Shown here: one piece after another, positions 47,529 to 58,590 of the stretch
Layout of the letters: each line of letters starts with the position of its first letter
Position numbering within the stretch: position 1 is the first letter of the stretch
NCBI GenBank assembly: GCA_948567375.1
Contig: OX419758.1
Span: 16,931,001-16,995,000, forward strand
DNA: 64,000 nt
Reading direction: 5' to 3'
Origin: Lunularia cruciata
Taxonomy: Eukaryota > Streptophyta > Marchantiopsida > Lunulariales > Lunulariaceae
Translations under genes and position numbers: made by a program
The notes under the pieces: model-generated
What the model was told of the DNA's origin: nothing
The model's database searches: none
Seen by the model: the letters and a program-made list of their open reading frames with translations, nothing else

Positions 47529-50040
47529 TGAACTAACCGGTGCGTGCCGGGTAGTTCTTTGTTTCTCGTACGTTACCAAAGCTGCATTTTCGTATGCCGA
47601 AGAACAGTTTCGGTAGAATTGAGATTCTTCTTTTGCACGCACGGATAACAAGAAGGCAACCGCGTAGGAAAACCGAAGGATGGGAAGATTTCATCAAACC
47701 GTACAAGGGAGAGACAAACAAGGTAACATGAGATTAAGTTCCAATAGAGTCTAGATGCACAGATGGAGATTGTTCTTTTGATTCTTCTTTCTTCTTCCTT
47801 TTTACACGCTTGAGACTTTTCTAATCCATCTCCCGTGAGATAAGATTAAATCTTCTAACACTGGTTTATTTTCAATAGTAGTTTCCATCCACAATAAATG
47901 CTTTGTAGTAATATTGACTAAATTGTGAATTTCCAGAGGACGATATCATTTAGAATTCCACCACTACTGGATTTCTCTTCCTTCTACAACTTCTTTGTTT
48001 TCTATCATTATTTAATGATTTTATTGTCAAGTTCTCATCTTTCTTTATCATTATTTGATTTCTTAATTTTTCAGTGGTCACGGATTTGGCCTGTATTTCT
48101 CCTGTGAATATGTACAATAGATGTTCTCTCTTTCTATGAATAGTTAATTATCATAAATGAAAGTTAGTTATTAATGAATGTACCCTGCTAAATATATTCT
48201 AAGTTTAAAGAAAACACATATTTCAGTTCCTAATTTCAAATTTATACTTCTTCTCTTCTCTCATTTCAAATTTACATTTAAGTCCATATAAATAATCAGT
48301 TATATGGATTATTTAAATAATTTAATTTTCTAGAAAATAGGTTTTCTCCCATCACAATTACTAGATAATTTCAAAGGTTTATTTAATTTACACTAAATAT
48401 CATATATATATTAATAAGTTTACTGTAAATTAGTTGAGTAAATTTAATTTATCAAATAAAAACATTGGGGTTAGCTAAGTTAGTATGAAGAGCCTTAATG
48501 TCTAATCCAAACGCCATGCAGAATAAGTATGATACTGGATTCACTTTGATGTAGTACTAATCATTAAATATAATATCAGTTATGTCCTCGCTTATTTATT
48601 GATAAGATTTGTATCTTTTGTACGTCTTAGTGGACCTAAACTAGATTTGGTGATGAAAAAAGAAAATATTTTGGTCGATATAATCCTTTTCTATTTTCTT
48701 ATATCAAAATTTATTAAGAAAGTTCTTGTAAGGAACTCATTTAGTCCTATTTATATAAAAAGTAATCAAGTACTGCTCACCACAACCAAGAATCACTTCA
48801 TTATTCTTGGTTCAAAATTAAATAGAAATTCATCCTTCTTCTTTGGATTACTTATGTACATTTCAAATAATTAGGTGATCAAGGACCAATATATAAAAGA
48901 ATATTATTGATATTAGTACAATGTTCCATGAGATCTATAAATACGAAGAAGGCTACAAATCTTATCGATAAAACCAGCAATATCCTGCAAATTTCTAGCA
49001 AAGTAACTTGGGACATGTGAACTTCTAAGATCACATATTATTTACTTTGTTAACATTCTATTCATGTTAGAAAAATTCTTTATTTTTACAATCATTTTAT
49101 TTTTATCTTGATCATTTTAGATTCTCCTACTACAAGATTCAATCATTTCTAATCAACTTCTCAGTTAGCTTTAATGACATACAAAATAATACTATTACAA
49201 ACTTGTTAACATTTTCTCATCAGAGTTACCTTTATCTTTTGGAATTTTCATTTTATAATAAAGCATAATAAATTAGATTTTGGTACAATTTAAGTTCCAA
49301 AAATAGATACACTAAAACTCAAAAAATCATAAATAATTATTTATAAATCATTAATATTATTTTTAATAGATCTAGAAGTAGTAGATCAATGGTAGATTCT
49401 TATCATTATTATTTGATACTTATATACAATAAATAAAATTAATTTGAGTGTTAGCTTAAGATTAGTATTTCAATATTCAATCAGATGGGAAGCTATCCTC
49501 CCTATGTTATTCTCTTGTTTACATCCTTTCTTACTTGCTTCACTTTCCCTCTCTTTTTAGAATGGATCCTTGTTGATAGAAGCAAGATGGAGTGTGTGCA
49601 CAGAGGAGTGAAGGAGAGAGCAGCTAAAGAGGTGTCATGTTTCAATCATTGTCCTACAAATGCATTTGGGTGATGCATCTTTTGTTATCTTGTTGTTAAA
49701 ATCTTTAATGCACTTTTGGAGGTGAAATATTTTTTCTAGGACTTGATTAGTAAGCAAACATGCAATGATATGGGGAATCTAACTTGCATTCCAAAATTTC
49801 TCAAAAAGAGTTGAAATTCTGAGTGGTTGTGTCACTCCTACAACCACCAATATGGTTTTTAGGTTTTTTCTATGTTTCTTGAGTGTGTTTTTATGTGGTT
49901 TGTTGTGTTTCTTGCAACGCTCTATGTGGATCAGTTCTTTTGTTTCCACATGAGGAGAATTCTTGCTTATTGTATGAGAGATGATGGTTTTGCACAACTT
50001 CTTTTTGAGAAAATTTGTGTGGGTTATCTGTAGATAGGAC

Positions 50041-51080
50041 CTAGTGCATGGGCTACAAGCTTGTCTATTCTAGCGACTATAGTGGAGTTTGTGGTCTTAT
50101 CACAAAAAGAAACTCTAGAAAAAAATACAAAATCTAGAAGATTTAGATAAAGACTTTCCTTGAAGGTCAAGGACTCTAAGAGCTTGTTACTAAGGATAAG
50201 TTTGAACTGGTTCTGGACTAGACCAACAAGGAATCAAAAGAGCATTACAAGCAGTGGAAGCTTTCATTCCAAGCAAACAACTACATTGTGTTCACTTTCT
50301 TGATGAGTATGATTGGTCATGTCCAAGATTATAACTTACCAAAGAAGGTTTGTATTGAGTACTATGTTCCAACTAAGAATATAAGCAAGTAAATTGCAAT
50401 TGTTGCAATAGTTCAACATAGTCAAGAACTTAGCATAGGGCTGTGGGCTATGAGAGGCTCCAAAGGCCTTAGAAGGGCCAGCTTGCTGGCGTGAGGCTAG
50501 CTAGTTTAGAGTAGATCTTGGTCGTTGGTTGGCAAAATCTGCCCATCTTGCTAGATTGTGTGCAATAGGGTTTGACCCCTAGATCTCTTGTTCTTAGACT
50601 GGTGCCCTAGCTAACTGGTCCACCCTCACTTATTGTCCTAGTGACTATGCCACTGTTATCTATACACTTGTAGCTTTGGCTAGGTGAGGCAATTTGATCC
50701 CATTCTTGGTGATCATGGTAGCTTAGGACTTCGATACAAACTTCTCTTATATCAAATGCCAAATGGTGGTAGAGTCAATCCCATGTTGTTTTATGAGATG
50801 GAAGGTTTTTATTTAGATTTCTTGTGATTGGACCCCTTCCATTCTCTACTTCCTATTTGTGCACCATGTTTGTGTGAGGTGCTTTGACTTTTGAGCGTCG
50901 GTGCTCTGATGTGCTCTCAGTAGTGAGGCTAGCATGATGACTAGTCAGACTACCTTTGTTTCTCTCCGGTGAGGCAAGAAGTGATGACCTACAGACCATG
51001 AGAATGCATGTTGTGATGGCAAGTTATAGGTTGTCCTTTCTCCTAGTGTTGTTATCTTGGTTAGAGTTACATTAGTGGGT
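50041..51080 (+). other. Leader region upstream of the P1 gag, partly coding-like
   Basis: No 5' LTR matching 58591-59251 and no primer site could be found here, so the 5' end of P1 is lost or highly diverged. At about 50190-50400 one frame reads VLD-TNKESKEHYKQWKLS, then FLMSMIGHVQDYNLPKKVCI. It looks coding but unlike gag; I do not recognise it. Confidence 0.4.
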
Positions 51081-51175
51081 TGTGCTTAGTTGGTATTGGC
51101 ACTTGGTGGTGTTGGCACTTGGTGTGGTACTTGTGGTTGCAATTTGTGGTTCTGGTTTGCGGATACTTTGTCACA

Positions 51176-52960
51176 ATGGAGTTTGTTGGGGATTCCAAAG
51201 GAGTTAGCCTTGCAATATGCAGTGGGTTTACTAAGAGTGGTACTCAATATCAGCCTGTATTTCAGGTTCCAATGAAGGAGGAGATTGACTCTGAGTTAGA
51301 GTTTGACACAAGAGTTGATTCAATTGAGAGTGCACTTGGTGTGTCCGCATCATTGTTAGGGGACATGGACGAGATTTATGGGGCCTCCAAAGGCCCTAAG
51401 TGTTACTTTGGTATAGTGGGTACCATTGAGTTGGATGAATTCATCCAAGAGTTTGATAGTTGGTGTGATCTGTGGTAGATGTGGAACCTGACTTTGTTTA
51501 TACCCTTCATGGCATGGAAGGGGTTGTTTCAGCATCTAGAGGGTCCATCGATGGATGACTACCATGAGTTCAGGAGAGCTCATTTGGAGGAGATTGAGTT
51601 ATGAAGACAATATTGGTCTCTGAACTATGTCTCTATCACTTTAGGTTTGGTGGCCAGGAGTAGATTGGCTGTACCTACAAGTTCTAGCTCGAGTAGTGTT
51701 AGTGGAGCTAGTGGAGGTGCACTAGCTAGAGATAGTGCTACTACAAGTGGAGGTACTGTTGTAGGAGGTGGTGTGGTACCGGGGTTTAACCCCATGGTGG
51801 AGTTCTTCTAGTGTTTGAGGTAAAACTACCATGGAGTGCGGGTTGACAAGCTGAGGAGCTTGTAGGAGTTCCAGTGGAAGGCTAGAGAGAGCCTACACAA
51901 GGCATACACTCGCATGAGGCGGCTGATCAGTTTCACTCAGGCCCAAGCAGTCCAATTTTGGCATGGGATACTAGATAGGGAGTTGCGACATAGAGTTTGT
52001 GATGCTACGTTGTGATAGGCTACTTCGCCCACTTTGGCAGTGGTGTTTGGTTTGGCTAAGTGTATTGAGCTCAACATGGTGGAGGAGAGAGTGGTGACAT
52101 CTGGATTTGGTAGGGAGACCTCATCTACGGCTATTACTTCTTTTAGAGTGTAGCAAAGTGCACCACGCCCAGTTGGTTTTTGAGTCAAGGTGGACAGCCT
52201 AGATTTTTATGGAGCAAGTGGAAGGCCTAGTGGAGTTAGACCCTTACCTTCATTTTGGGTCAACAACAGCTAGTGAGTGGTGGTGTTGCTTGTTAGACTT
52301 GTGGTGGACCTCACCATCGGAAAGAGTGTACTCAAGGTAGTGGAGCTGATACCTCGGGTGCATCACAACCAGTATAGAGGCAATGTGAGCATTGCTATAG
52401 ATTTGGTCACACTAGTGACCGATGTTTTGACCTACACCCGGAGTTACGGAGTGGTAGGGCTGCTATGGGAGGTAGTAGAGGAGCTCCAGTTCATGGAGGA
52501 CGAGGTGGTGGTAGAGGATCTACACCTAGTAGGGATGTAGTACTTGCCCTTACTTCTGATATAGCTATGGCTACTCGGATTGAGCAGTTGGAGTAGATAT
52601 TGGCTAGTATGGCCATTGCCCAAAGGAGATCAGATTTGGGTGTTGAGGCTTCCACCTCATATGCTAGCGATAGAGATGCTTTGGACTTCATGTGCAGAGC
52701 AGCACAGATGGATGCATCTGCAATAGTGACTAGGAGTGTAGTACGTGCTCTAAAGCCAAGAGGAGCATCAGTGGAGTTGGACCCATAGAGAGGAGAGTTT
52801 GGGAGATAGGTCAAACTTCCCCAGTCTTTCACACTATCTAAGGCATTGCAAACAACATCCATGGCTCCTAGACATCCCAATGTAGGTGTGGTAAGTGGTG
52901 ATGGAGTGCGTGATGGACTACCTGCTAGTCAGCCACCTACTATCACATAGACTGAGTCTA
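51176..52960 (+). pseudogene. gag: Gag of element P1, with two zinc knuckles
   Basis: The likely start is ATG at 51176 (MEFVGDSKGVS). The gag core follows (ELDEFIQEFDSWCDLW to 51478, then WKGLFQHLEGPSMDDYHEFR and ARESLHKAYTRMRRLISFTQ at about 51880-51940). Knuckle 1 (tgt at 52291, CGGPHHRKEC) has a stop in place of one residue. Knuckle 2, CEHCYRFGHTSDRC, is complete at 52384-52428. A Gly/Arg-rich patch follows (GGRGGGRGSTPS). About ten stops occur, mostly TAG or TGA at expected Trp, Gln or Arg codons. Confidence 0.75.
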
Positions 52961-53324
52961 GCATGATGTTGGGGGCGGCTCAACCAATTATGCGGTGTCC
53001 TTTGTTTTTGGCCAATGACATGTTTACATTGGAAGTTGACCCAACCCCAGTGTTCCGGTTGGCTGCCATGCTTTGTAAGAGTAGGGATGATGTGATTCCT
53101 ACTATCAGAGTAGAGGTGGTTGGTAGTGGAGCTGACTTGGTTGAGGAGCATGGGACCCATTCAGCAACCAATGGTTTAAAGCAGGCAGTAATGGCTAGAC
53201 TAGAGGAGTTGCCAACTAGACCGGCCTTTGAAAGAGTGTGGTTCACACTTGGTGTTGTCCTATTGGATAACCAGATGAGGATTTTCCATTTGGTGGGACC
53301 TTCAGGAAGGTATATACACAACAG

Positions 53325-53660
53325 AGAGTCTTGTTAGACTCTAGTGCGTAGCCCTTTATGTTGGGGAAGGTTGTAGTTGTCGGTCTAGAGTTACGGAAGA
53401 CCGATGTGGAGAGGTGTCCATTTCAGATCCAAACATCTCTAGGTGGTGGTTTGACACAGTACATCACACATGGGGAGCTTGTTGTCCAGGTTCAGCCTGG
53501 TCATCCAACTAATAGCTTGATGGTGAGAGCTCAAGCTATTGCGACAATAGTTGAGTCATATGATGTGCTAGTTGGGGGAGTAGTGTTATACCCCATGGGT
53601 TTCAACATTGACTATTGGGAGGAGATAGCCTCCTATAGACTTGGTTGGTAGTCTAGTGAG
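53325..53660 (+). pseudogene. Aspartic protease of element P1
   Basis: The motif RVLLDSSA followed by a TAG lies at about 53325-53354, where the catalytic Asp codon is at 53337. It reads D-S-S-A in place of D-S-G-A, a Gly-to-Ser transition. The open frame 53358-53651 continues (MLGKVVVVGLEL) to YDVLVGGVVLYPMGFNIDYW, the ILG-like second hallmark and C-terminal part. The order gag, protease, then the inserted domain suggests processing of one long polyprotein. It is inactive as it stands. Confidence 0.7.
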
Positions 53661-53694
53661 GGACGGGGATGTCGCCTACTAATACGCTTTAGTA

Positions 53695-54040
53695 GTGGTA
53701 GTCTTGGCTCACTATAGTCCAGGACCATGGCCATCAGTTTTAGCTTTCAGTGGTGCAATTACTTGGCCCGGTGACTTGTTGGAGGGGAACGCCCATGCAA
53801 AGGATACTCCACTACCAGAGGAGATCAATTTGGAGTACAAGTGGGATTGTTCCATCCATCTTGCATGTTCCATTGTGGAGTTCTGAGGAGGCATTGCAGC
53901 AGCGTGCAGATCAGTTGGTGCAACAAGCTTGGAGTGGAGCCTTTGTACCATCAAGAGATGAGTGTGAGGATGAACCTCTAGAGTCGATTACTTTGACACC
54001 TCTAGATACCACACTCATTGCTTGGCAGTATCCAATAGAG
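53695..54040 (+). pseudogene. Linker between protease and methyltransferase (one frameshift)
   Basis: It starts in the frame of 53695-53886 and passes to the frame of 53750-54118 near 53870 (EALQQRADQLVQQAWSGAF, then ECEDEPLESITLTP). It is rich in Gln and Glu, with no domain recognised. From here on, one single frame carries the methyltransferase domain to about 55015. Confidence 0.6.
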
Positions 54041-55015
54041 GGGATATGTCTATTGGAGTTTTTTGGTGAGATTAGCACTAGACTAGTTATGGTATTACAA
54101 GCGGGTATACAAGTATAGAGGTACTTGTATGTAGAGAGAGATGAGACTGCTAGACGAGTCTCTCTACATCATGTGGTACACTTGGCCTATCCATATCCGG
54201 AGTTATTATTGATGTCAGCAGTCAGAGGTTACCAAAAGGCCCTACCAGTAGAATATTTCCTTACTGGGGCGCATGATCTAGAGAGATATGGACCTATTCA
54301 CTTGGTGATTTTTGGATGGCCATGTTAGGGACATACACGTGTTGGCCAAGGTTTGGGTCTTTAGGATTCTTGTTCTAGTGTGTTTTGGGAGATGTTATGG
54401 ATACTACAACATCTCTAGGTTCATCAATCCATTCCTCTAGCTTACTTTTTGGAGAACGTTCATTTGATGGGTGATTCTCGCACCAAAGTGGTGGCAAGTA
54501 CACATCAGGTCCATTCTTGGATGGGACCTACTATATTGTTAGATGCAGCCAAAGTGGGATCGCGGGCTCATTATCTTTGTCTTTGGTAGATGAATCTCTT
54601 ACCTAGAGAGGTTCTACAACATGCTTATGATGGGATTCAACAACTTTACCACATCCTTGTTGATGATATTTTGGATGTTGGGCGTCAGTCTCAGATACTG
54701 GTAGTGGCTGATAAGTCACCTATAGCAATGGTGAACCTAGTTGGATAGCCTAAAGCCGCATTTCCCACACTCATGAGTTTCCCAGGCTCTCATGCTTTTC
54801 AAGAGGGAGGACCTGGACTTGTTTGGGACTCACAGTTACAACAATTGGTGGAGCCCAACGTTGATGAGAGAGAGCGGGCGATGGGTTTTTGCACCGGTAT
54901 TACCAATGTTCCAGTAGTGTTAGAGGCATCCAAACGTCAAGTGTTAGGTCAGGCTATGGACCTAAACTGTTTGACCTGAATTGTGAACCTTGGCTTGGTA
55001 GAGCAGCATAGGATA
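54041..55015 (+). pseudogene. Cytosine-5 DNA methyltransferase domain (DNMT3-like), inside P1 pol
   Basis: One frame of about 320 codons shows the C5-methyltransferase motifs in canonical order. Motif I (SAM binding): LLEFFGEISTRLVMVLQAG at 54050-54108. Motif II: RYLYVERDETARRV at 54119-54160. Motif IV: HLVIFGWPC at about 54302-54325 with the catalytic Cys at 54323; the next codon, Gln in many relatives, is TAG. Then GLGL and VFWEML. Motif VI: AYFLENV at 54440-54460. Motif VIII: DAAKVGSRAH at 54542-54571. Motif IX: ERERAMGFCTGIT at 54866-54904. Motif X: VLGQAMDLNCLT at 54941-54976. The short gap between VIII and IX and the ENV--DAA-V-RAH layout resemble DNMT3/DRM more than DNMT1. Stops (54116, 54326, about 54359, 54410, 54587, 54749) are single-base changes. 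It would methylate cytosine in DNA. High confidence for the fold, moderate for the subfamily. Confidence 0.85.
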
Positions 55016-55515
55016 TGCTTGATAGGCATCACCACTCGAACACTTGCGAGCCCTATGCCTATCAAGACGATTCAGGCACATGTTGGGGGTGATGGACCGA
55101 GTAGGCATGGTATTCTTGGGACATAACCAATAGCTACTAGGGAGAGTGGTCTACTTAGAGTCCATCCAGGTGAGCGTGGGCTACTTGGATTACACCCTTG
55201 GTCCACTTGGGATGCAGCTAGAGGACGTGTGGAGCTTGCAGCCAAAGTGAAGGGAGTTTCTCACATAGATGTTGGGACCTCTAGTGGTTGGGAGCATGAC
55301 ATTATTGCTCCCAAGGGCCCAGTGTAGCAGCTAGTTAGGACGTCTTCCACTCCTTGGGAGCCAAATCTTGGACCCAAGCTTACTGGAGAGGAAAGACGGA
55401 GGGTTTGGAGATTCTTGAGGAGCCACACGAGTTGTTTTGCCTTTAGTATGAAGGATTTGGGTGCTCTAAAGGGATCTAGTATACAGATTGACCTAACTAG
55501 CAATACACCAGTTTT
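55016..55515 (+). pseudogene. Spacer between methyltransferase and RT
   Basis: It continues as degraded coding sequence (IGITTRTLASPMPIKTIQAH, later PNLGPKLTGEERRRVWRFLR) with a few stops. The last part, FAFSMKDLGAL, is the usual lead-in of gypsy RT. No separate domain is recognised. Confidence 0.55.
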
Positions 55516-56395
55516 TTGACATCCTTATCAATATAGTGAGATGGAGAGGACATTGATTCAAAGCCGGAGTAGTGACCTTTTTGAGGTTGGTTTGGTGGAG
55601 ATTTCACATGGAGAGTATGCATCAGTGACAATGATGCCAGCCAAGAAGGATATGCATGGCAACTACATGAATAGGCAGATGTGTGGAGATTACCGTCCTA
55701 TCAATTGACAGACCAGGGCTGATCGGTATGCCATGCCTACATCGGAGGAGATTTTTGATGCGATTGGGCATGCAAAAATCTTCATTACTTTGGATCTTCG
55801 AGTAGGATATCATCAGTTGCTCATCAAGGAGGAGGATAAGTCCAAGACAACATTTTGGGCTATTGATCCTCACGGCAAGGATGTGTTATATCAGTGGAGG
55901 TTCTTATTGTTTGGGTTAAAGAACACTATTGCTGAGTTCTAGAGGGTCATGGATAGGATCCTAGCTGGATTGGATTTTGCTTGGTGCTATATTGATGACA
56001 TTTTGGTCTATAACACTATTGTGGAGGACCATGAGAGATAGTTGTTGGAGGTGTTTGAGAGGTTGAAGATCTCGTGGACTCAAATTACATCTTGGGAGTG
56101 TAGGTTCTTCCACGAGAGGTTGAGTATTTGGGTCACATTATCTACCCAAGGAGACATGGTGTTCAGTAGACCAAGGTGGAGGCTATTGCACGTATTCCTC
56201 GGCCTACGGATGTGAGCAGAGTGCGAGCATTCCTTGGGTTGGTGAACTTCTATTGCCGCTATGTTAGAGGATTTAGTGCCATTGCCAAGGCCTTGACAAA
56301 GCTGACCAAGCTTACACATGAGTGGTGTTAGGGAGATGAGCAAGAGAGAGCTTTTGTAGAGCTCAAGGAGAGGGTTGACATCTGCTCCTATTTTG
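55516..56395 (+). pseudogene. Reverse transcriptase of element P1
   Basis: Blocks: YQYSEMERTLIQSRSSDLFE, MMPAKKDMHGNYMNRQMCGD, YRPIN, MPTSEEIFDAIGHAKIFITL followed by DLRVGYHQ (first catalytic Asp), FLLFGLKNTIAEF and CYIDDILVYN (catalytic YIDD at about 55986-56010). The thumb follows at about 56110-56300 (VEYLGHIIY in a shifted frame, then RVRAFLGLVNFYCRYVRGFS). Stops and two frame changes only; all catalytic residues remain. Confidence 0.85.
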
Positions 56396-56399
56396 AGGA

Positions 56400-56800
56400 G
56401 ACCAATCAGAGGGTGACCATTTCAAGTTCATACTGATTGGATATGTTGGAGCTTGGAGCAATGCTTACCCAACATGATGATGAGGGGAAGGAGTGTGTGG
56501 TGGCCTATGCTAGTTGCTCCAATAATTCAGCGAAGGCGCAGTATAGTTCATATGAAAGAGAGTGCTTGGCAGCAATTTGAGTAGTAGCACATTTCTGATG
56601 TTACCTATTTGGTAACCCCTTCACTCTCATCACTGATCATCAGCCACTAAAGTGGTTGATGGAGTCCAACAAGCTTTCAAGGAAGCTTGCATGATGGGCT
56701 CGGATTTTACAAGAGTATGATTTCACGGTTGTTCATAGACCTAGAGTAGTGAACCGTGATGTAGATGGGTTGAGTAGAAACCAATGTCATAGCCAGCAGG
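56400..56800 (+). pseudogene. RNase H of element P1
   Basis: VHTDWICWSLGAMLTQHDDE at about 56427-56485 holds the first Asp (with a frame change), then YSSYERECLAAI (Glu), and TLITDHQPLKWLMESNKLS (Asp) at about 56626-56680. The C-terminal NRDVDGLSRNQ block lies at 56751-56785. It is a standard gypsy RNase H and joins RT to integrase. Confidence 0.8.
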
Positions 56801-56949
56801 ATCAGACCGGAGCATGTTGGCATAGTGAGACGGATAAAGAGATAGTGCCAAGTTGGCATGCATCGGCCTTTCTATGTATATTTTTAGAGGCTTTGGTGGT
56901 ATCTCTCTTAGCGCATACAGGAGGAGTTATTGAGGTCATAGATCCAAAC

Positions 56950-58225
56950 AGTGAAGATATTGGTACAATTCAATGAGACATTCATGATGATGTCTTAGTG
57001 ATGGACTATCTTTGCATTGGTGTTGTGGGTGGCACAATTGGGGCCAAGGAGAGCGATAGTGTTCTTCAGCAAGCCAGACAGTTCAGATTGGAGGGCAAAT
57101 GCCTTTAATGTGTATAGGAGGATGGTAGAGTGCGAGTAGTACCACTTCCATCTCAGAGACCACAGTTGGTCCGTCATGCTCATGAGGAGCTAGGACATTT
57201 TGGAGTAAAGCATACATATAGCTTACTCTAGAGTCATTATTGGTGGCGTGGTATGCAGACCAAGGTACAACAATTTGTTGCCAGATGTGTGGTTTTTGAC
57301 CAAGTTAGAGCATCATTCAATGCTCTTATGCCACAATTACACCCATTACCTATCATAGGATTGGGTTACCATTGGAGTTTGGACTTCACTTGACCTTTAC
57401 CATTGACTGTGAGACATCATTGGTATGTTTTGGTGATGGTGGAGCACTTCTCTAAGTGGATTGAGTTGGTGGCACTTCTTGACAAGTCTAGTGAAGGGAC
57501 AACTTACTTGTTCTTGGATTGAGTTCTTAGTCATTTTGGTGCACGAGTGAGGTTTTGACTAATCAGGGTACAGAGTTCTTGGAGGAGTTTCAGGTCTTGT
57601 GTGACAAGGCTTTGATTGATCATTGTACTACATCCCAAGATCACCTTGAGGTAGATGGCTTAGCAGAGAGAGTGGTTCAGATGGTGAAGAGAGGATTGCA
57701 AAAGTATGGCTTGCAGAGAGGCCACTTGGGAGATTGGGATCTCCAATTACCTTGGTTGTCCATGGGCTATTAGTTCAGCTACCAAGCCTCCTTGGCATCC
57801 TTATCTCCATACTTTCTACTATGGACAAGATCCAGATTTACTTGCAGCCATTTGTCAAGATGCTACTGTAGTTTTGGACTTGGATGACCGACCTTGATGT
57901 ATAGATGAGCGCATGTTCTCAGCAGGCAAAGATGTTTTGGAGAGTGATGCCGATGGCCTTTTAGAACTTGGCGATTGCTCAACATAGATATACTTTACGC
58001 TATGCTGCCATTTGAGGAGGAAGTTATAGACCCTTGATCCATTGATTTCATCTAGGAGACTATGTATATCTACAATAGACAAAACCAATGACACTTGATG
58101 TTTTGACATGCCGGACTATCTTGAGAGTGCATGAGGTTTTGCCATCTGGAGTCCTTGTGCTAGAAGGACATGATGGTCTTGTTTTGGAAGGATCATGTGC
58201 GCAATTGTATGCCATGCCACCTCCC
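56950..58225 (+). pseudogene. Integrase of element P1
   Basis: The zinc-binding region reads HAHEELGHFGVKHTYSLL and ARCVVFDQV (one Cys changed to Phe) at 57175-57300. The core follows: LDFT (first Asp) at about 57380, VLVMVEHFSKWIELV, then TNQGTEFLEEF at 57558, where the second catalytic Asp has become Asn, and VDGLAERVVQMVKRGLQKY at 57651-57710 (Glu). The C-terminal part (RTILRVHEVLPSGVLVLEG) at 58106-58165 leads to the PHD finger. A stop and a frame change lie at 57770-57970. It was the cDNA-inserting enzyme. Confidence 0.8.
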
Positions 58226-58280
58226 AAACATGGATGGTACTATGGACCCAAGCTTGGCACTTGTACGTGCAGGCTTGAGG

Positions 58281-58424
58281 TGTATGTTATGTGGCTCTTT
58301 TGGTAGAGCTACTACTATGTTAGTGTGTGATAACTGTTCGAGATGATGGCATATGGCATGTATGACTCCTCCTCTCATGGTGGTTCCTCAAGGATAGTGG
58401 TTATGTCCTAGATGTACTTGACCT
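58281..58424 (+). pseudogene. PHD finger at the integrase C-terminus, element P1
   Basis: C-M-L-C, CDNC, WHMAC and CPRC give the complete Cys4-His-Cys3 set from 58281 to 58415, with a Trp two residues before the seventh ligand (WLC). Two stops interrupt it (TGA before WH, TAG before WLC); P2 has Gly and Gln at these places. PHD fingers read the N-terminal tail of histone H3. Here it would take the place of the chromodomain in targeting integration. The frame ends with a TGA at about 58419. Confidence 0.85.
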
Positions 58425-58590
58425 ATAGCTAGTTCATTCTTTATATGGTATAGATTGCAGACAGGCGACTAATGATGGGTCTCCATAGCACCCGGCCTCC
58501 TGATCTTTGCCCATCATAAGGTATACCATATACTTGGAGTAGATGGCTATCTGGAGTTAGAGGGACCTAACCGCCAGCTAGGGAGGCAAT

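Larger units (their letters stand above)
45721..50040. other. Low-repeat AT-rich stretch with a short GC-rich island, no gene assigned
   Basis: This is the only long part not clearly made of the retroelements seen elsewhere. 46010-46600 is richer in CCGG and CpG than anything nearby and has opposing open frames (46189-46609) with no recognisable product. 46620-49480 is very AT-rich with no long frame. 49485-49673 is an open frame of 62 codons with a hydrophobic start, too short to call. It may be the flank or promoter of a gene outside the window. Confidence 0.5.

Noticed and set aside
48599-48874. 91-codon plus frame in the AT-rich stretch
   Set aside because: Composition is that expected from AT-rich DNA (Ile, Phe, Lys, Asn, Leu); no motif, no neighbour support.
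52491-52880. 129-codon minus frame over the P1 gag
   Set aside because: It is antisense to the Gly/Arg-rich gag region and the linker; the sense strand has the zinc knuckles.
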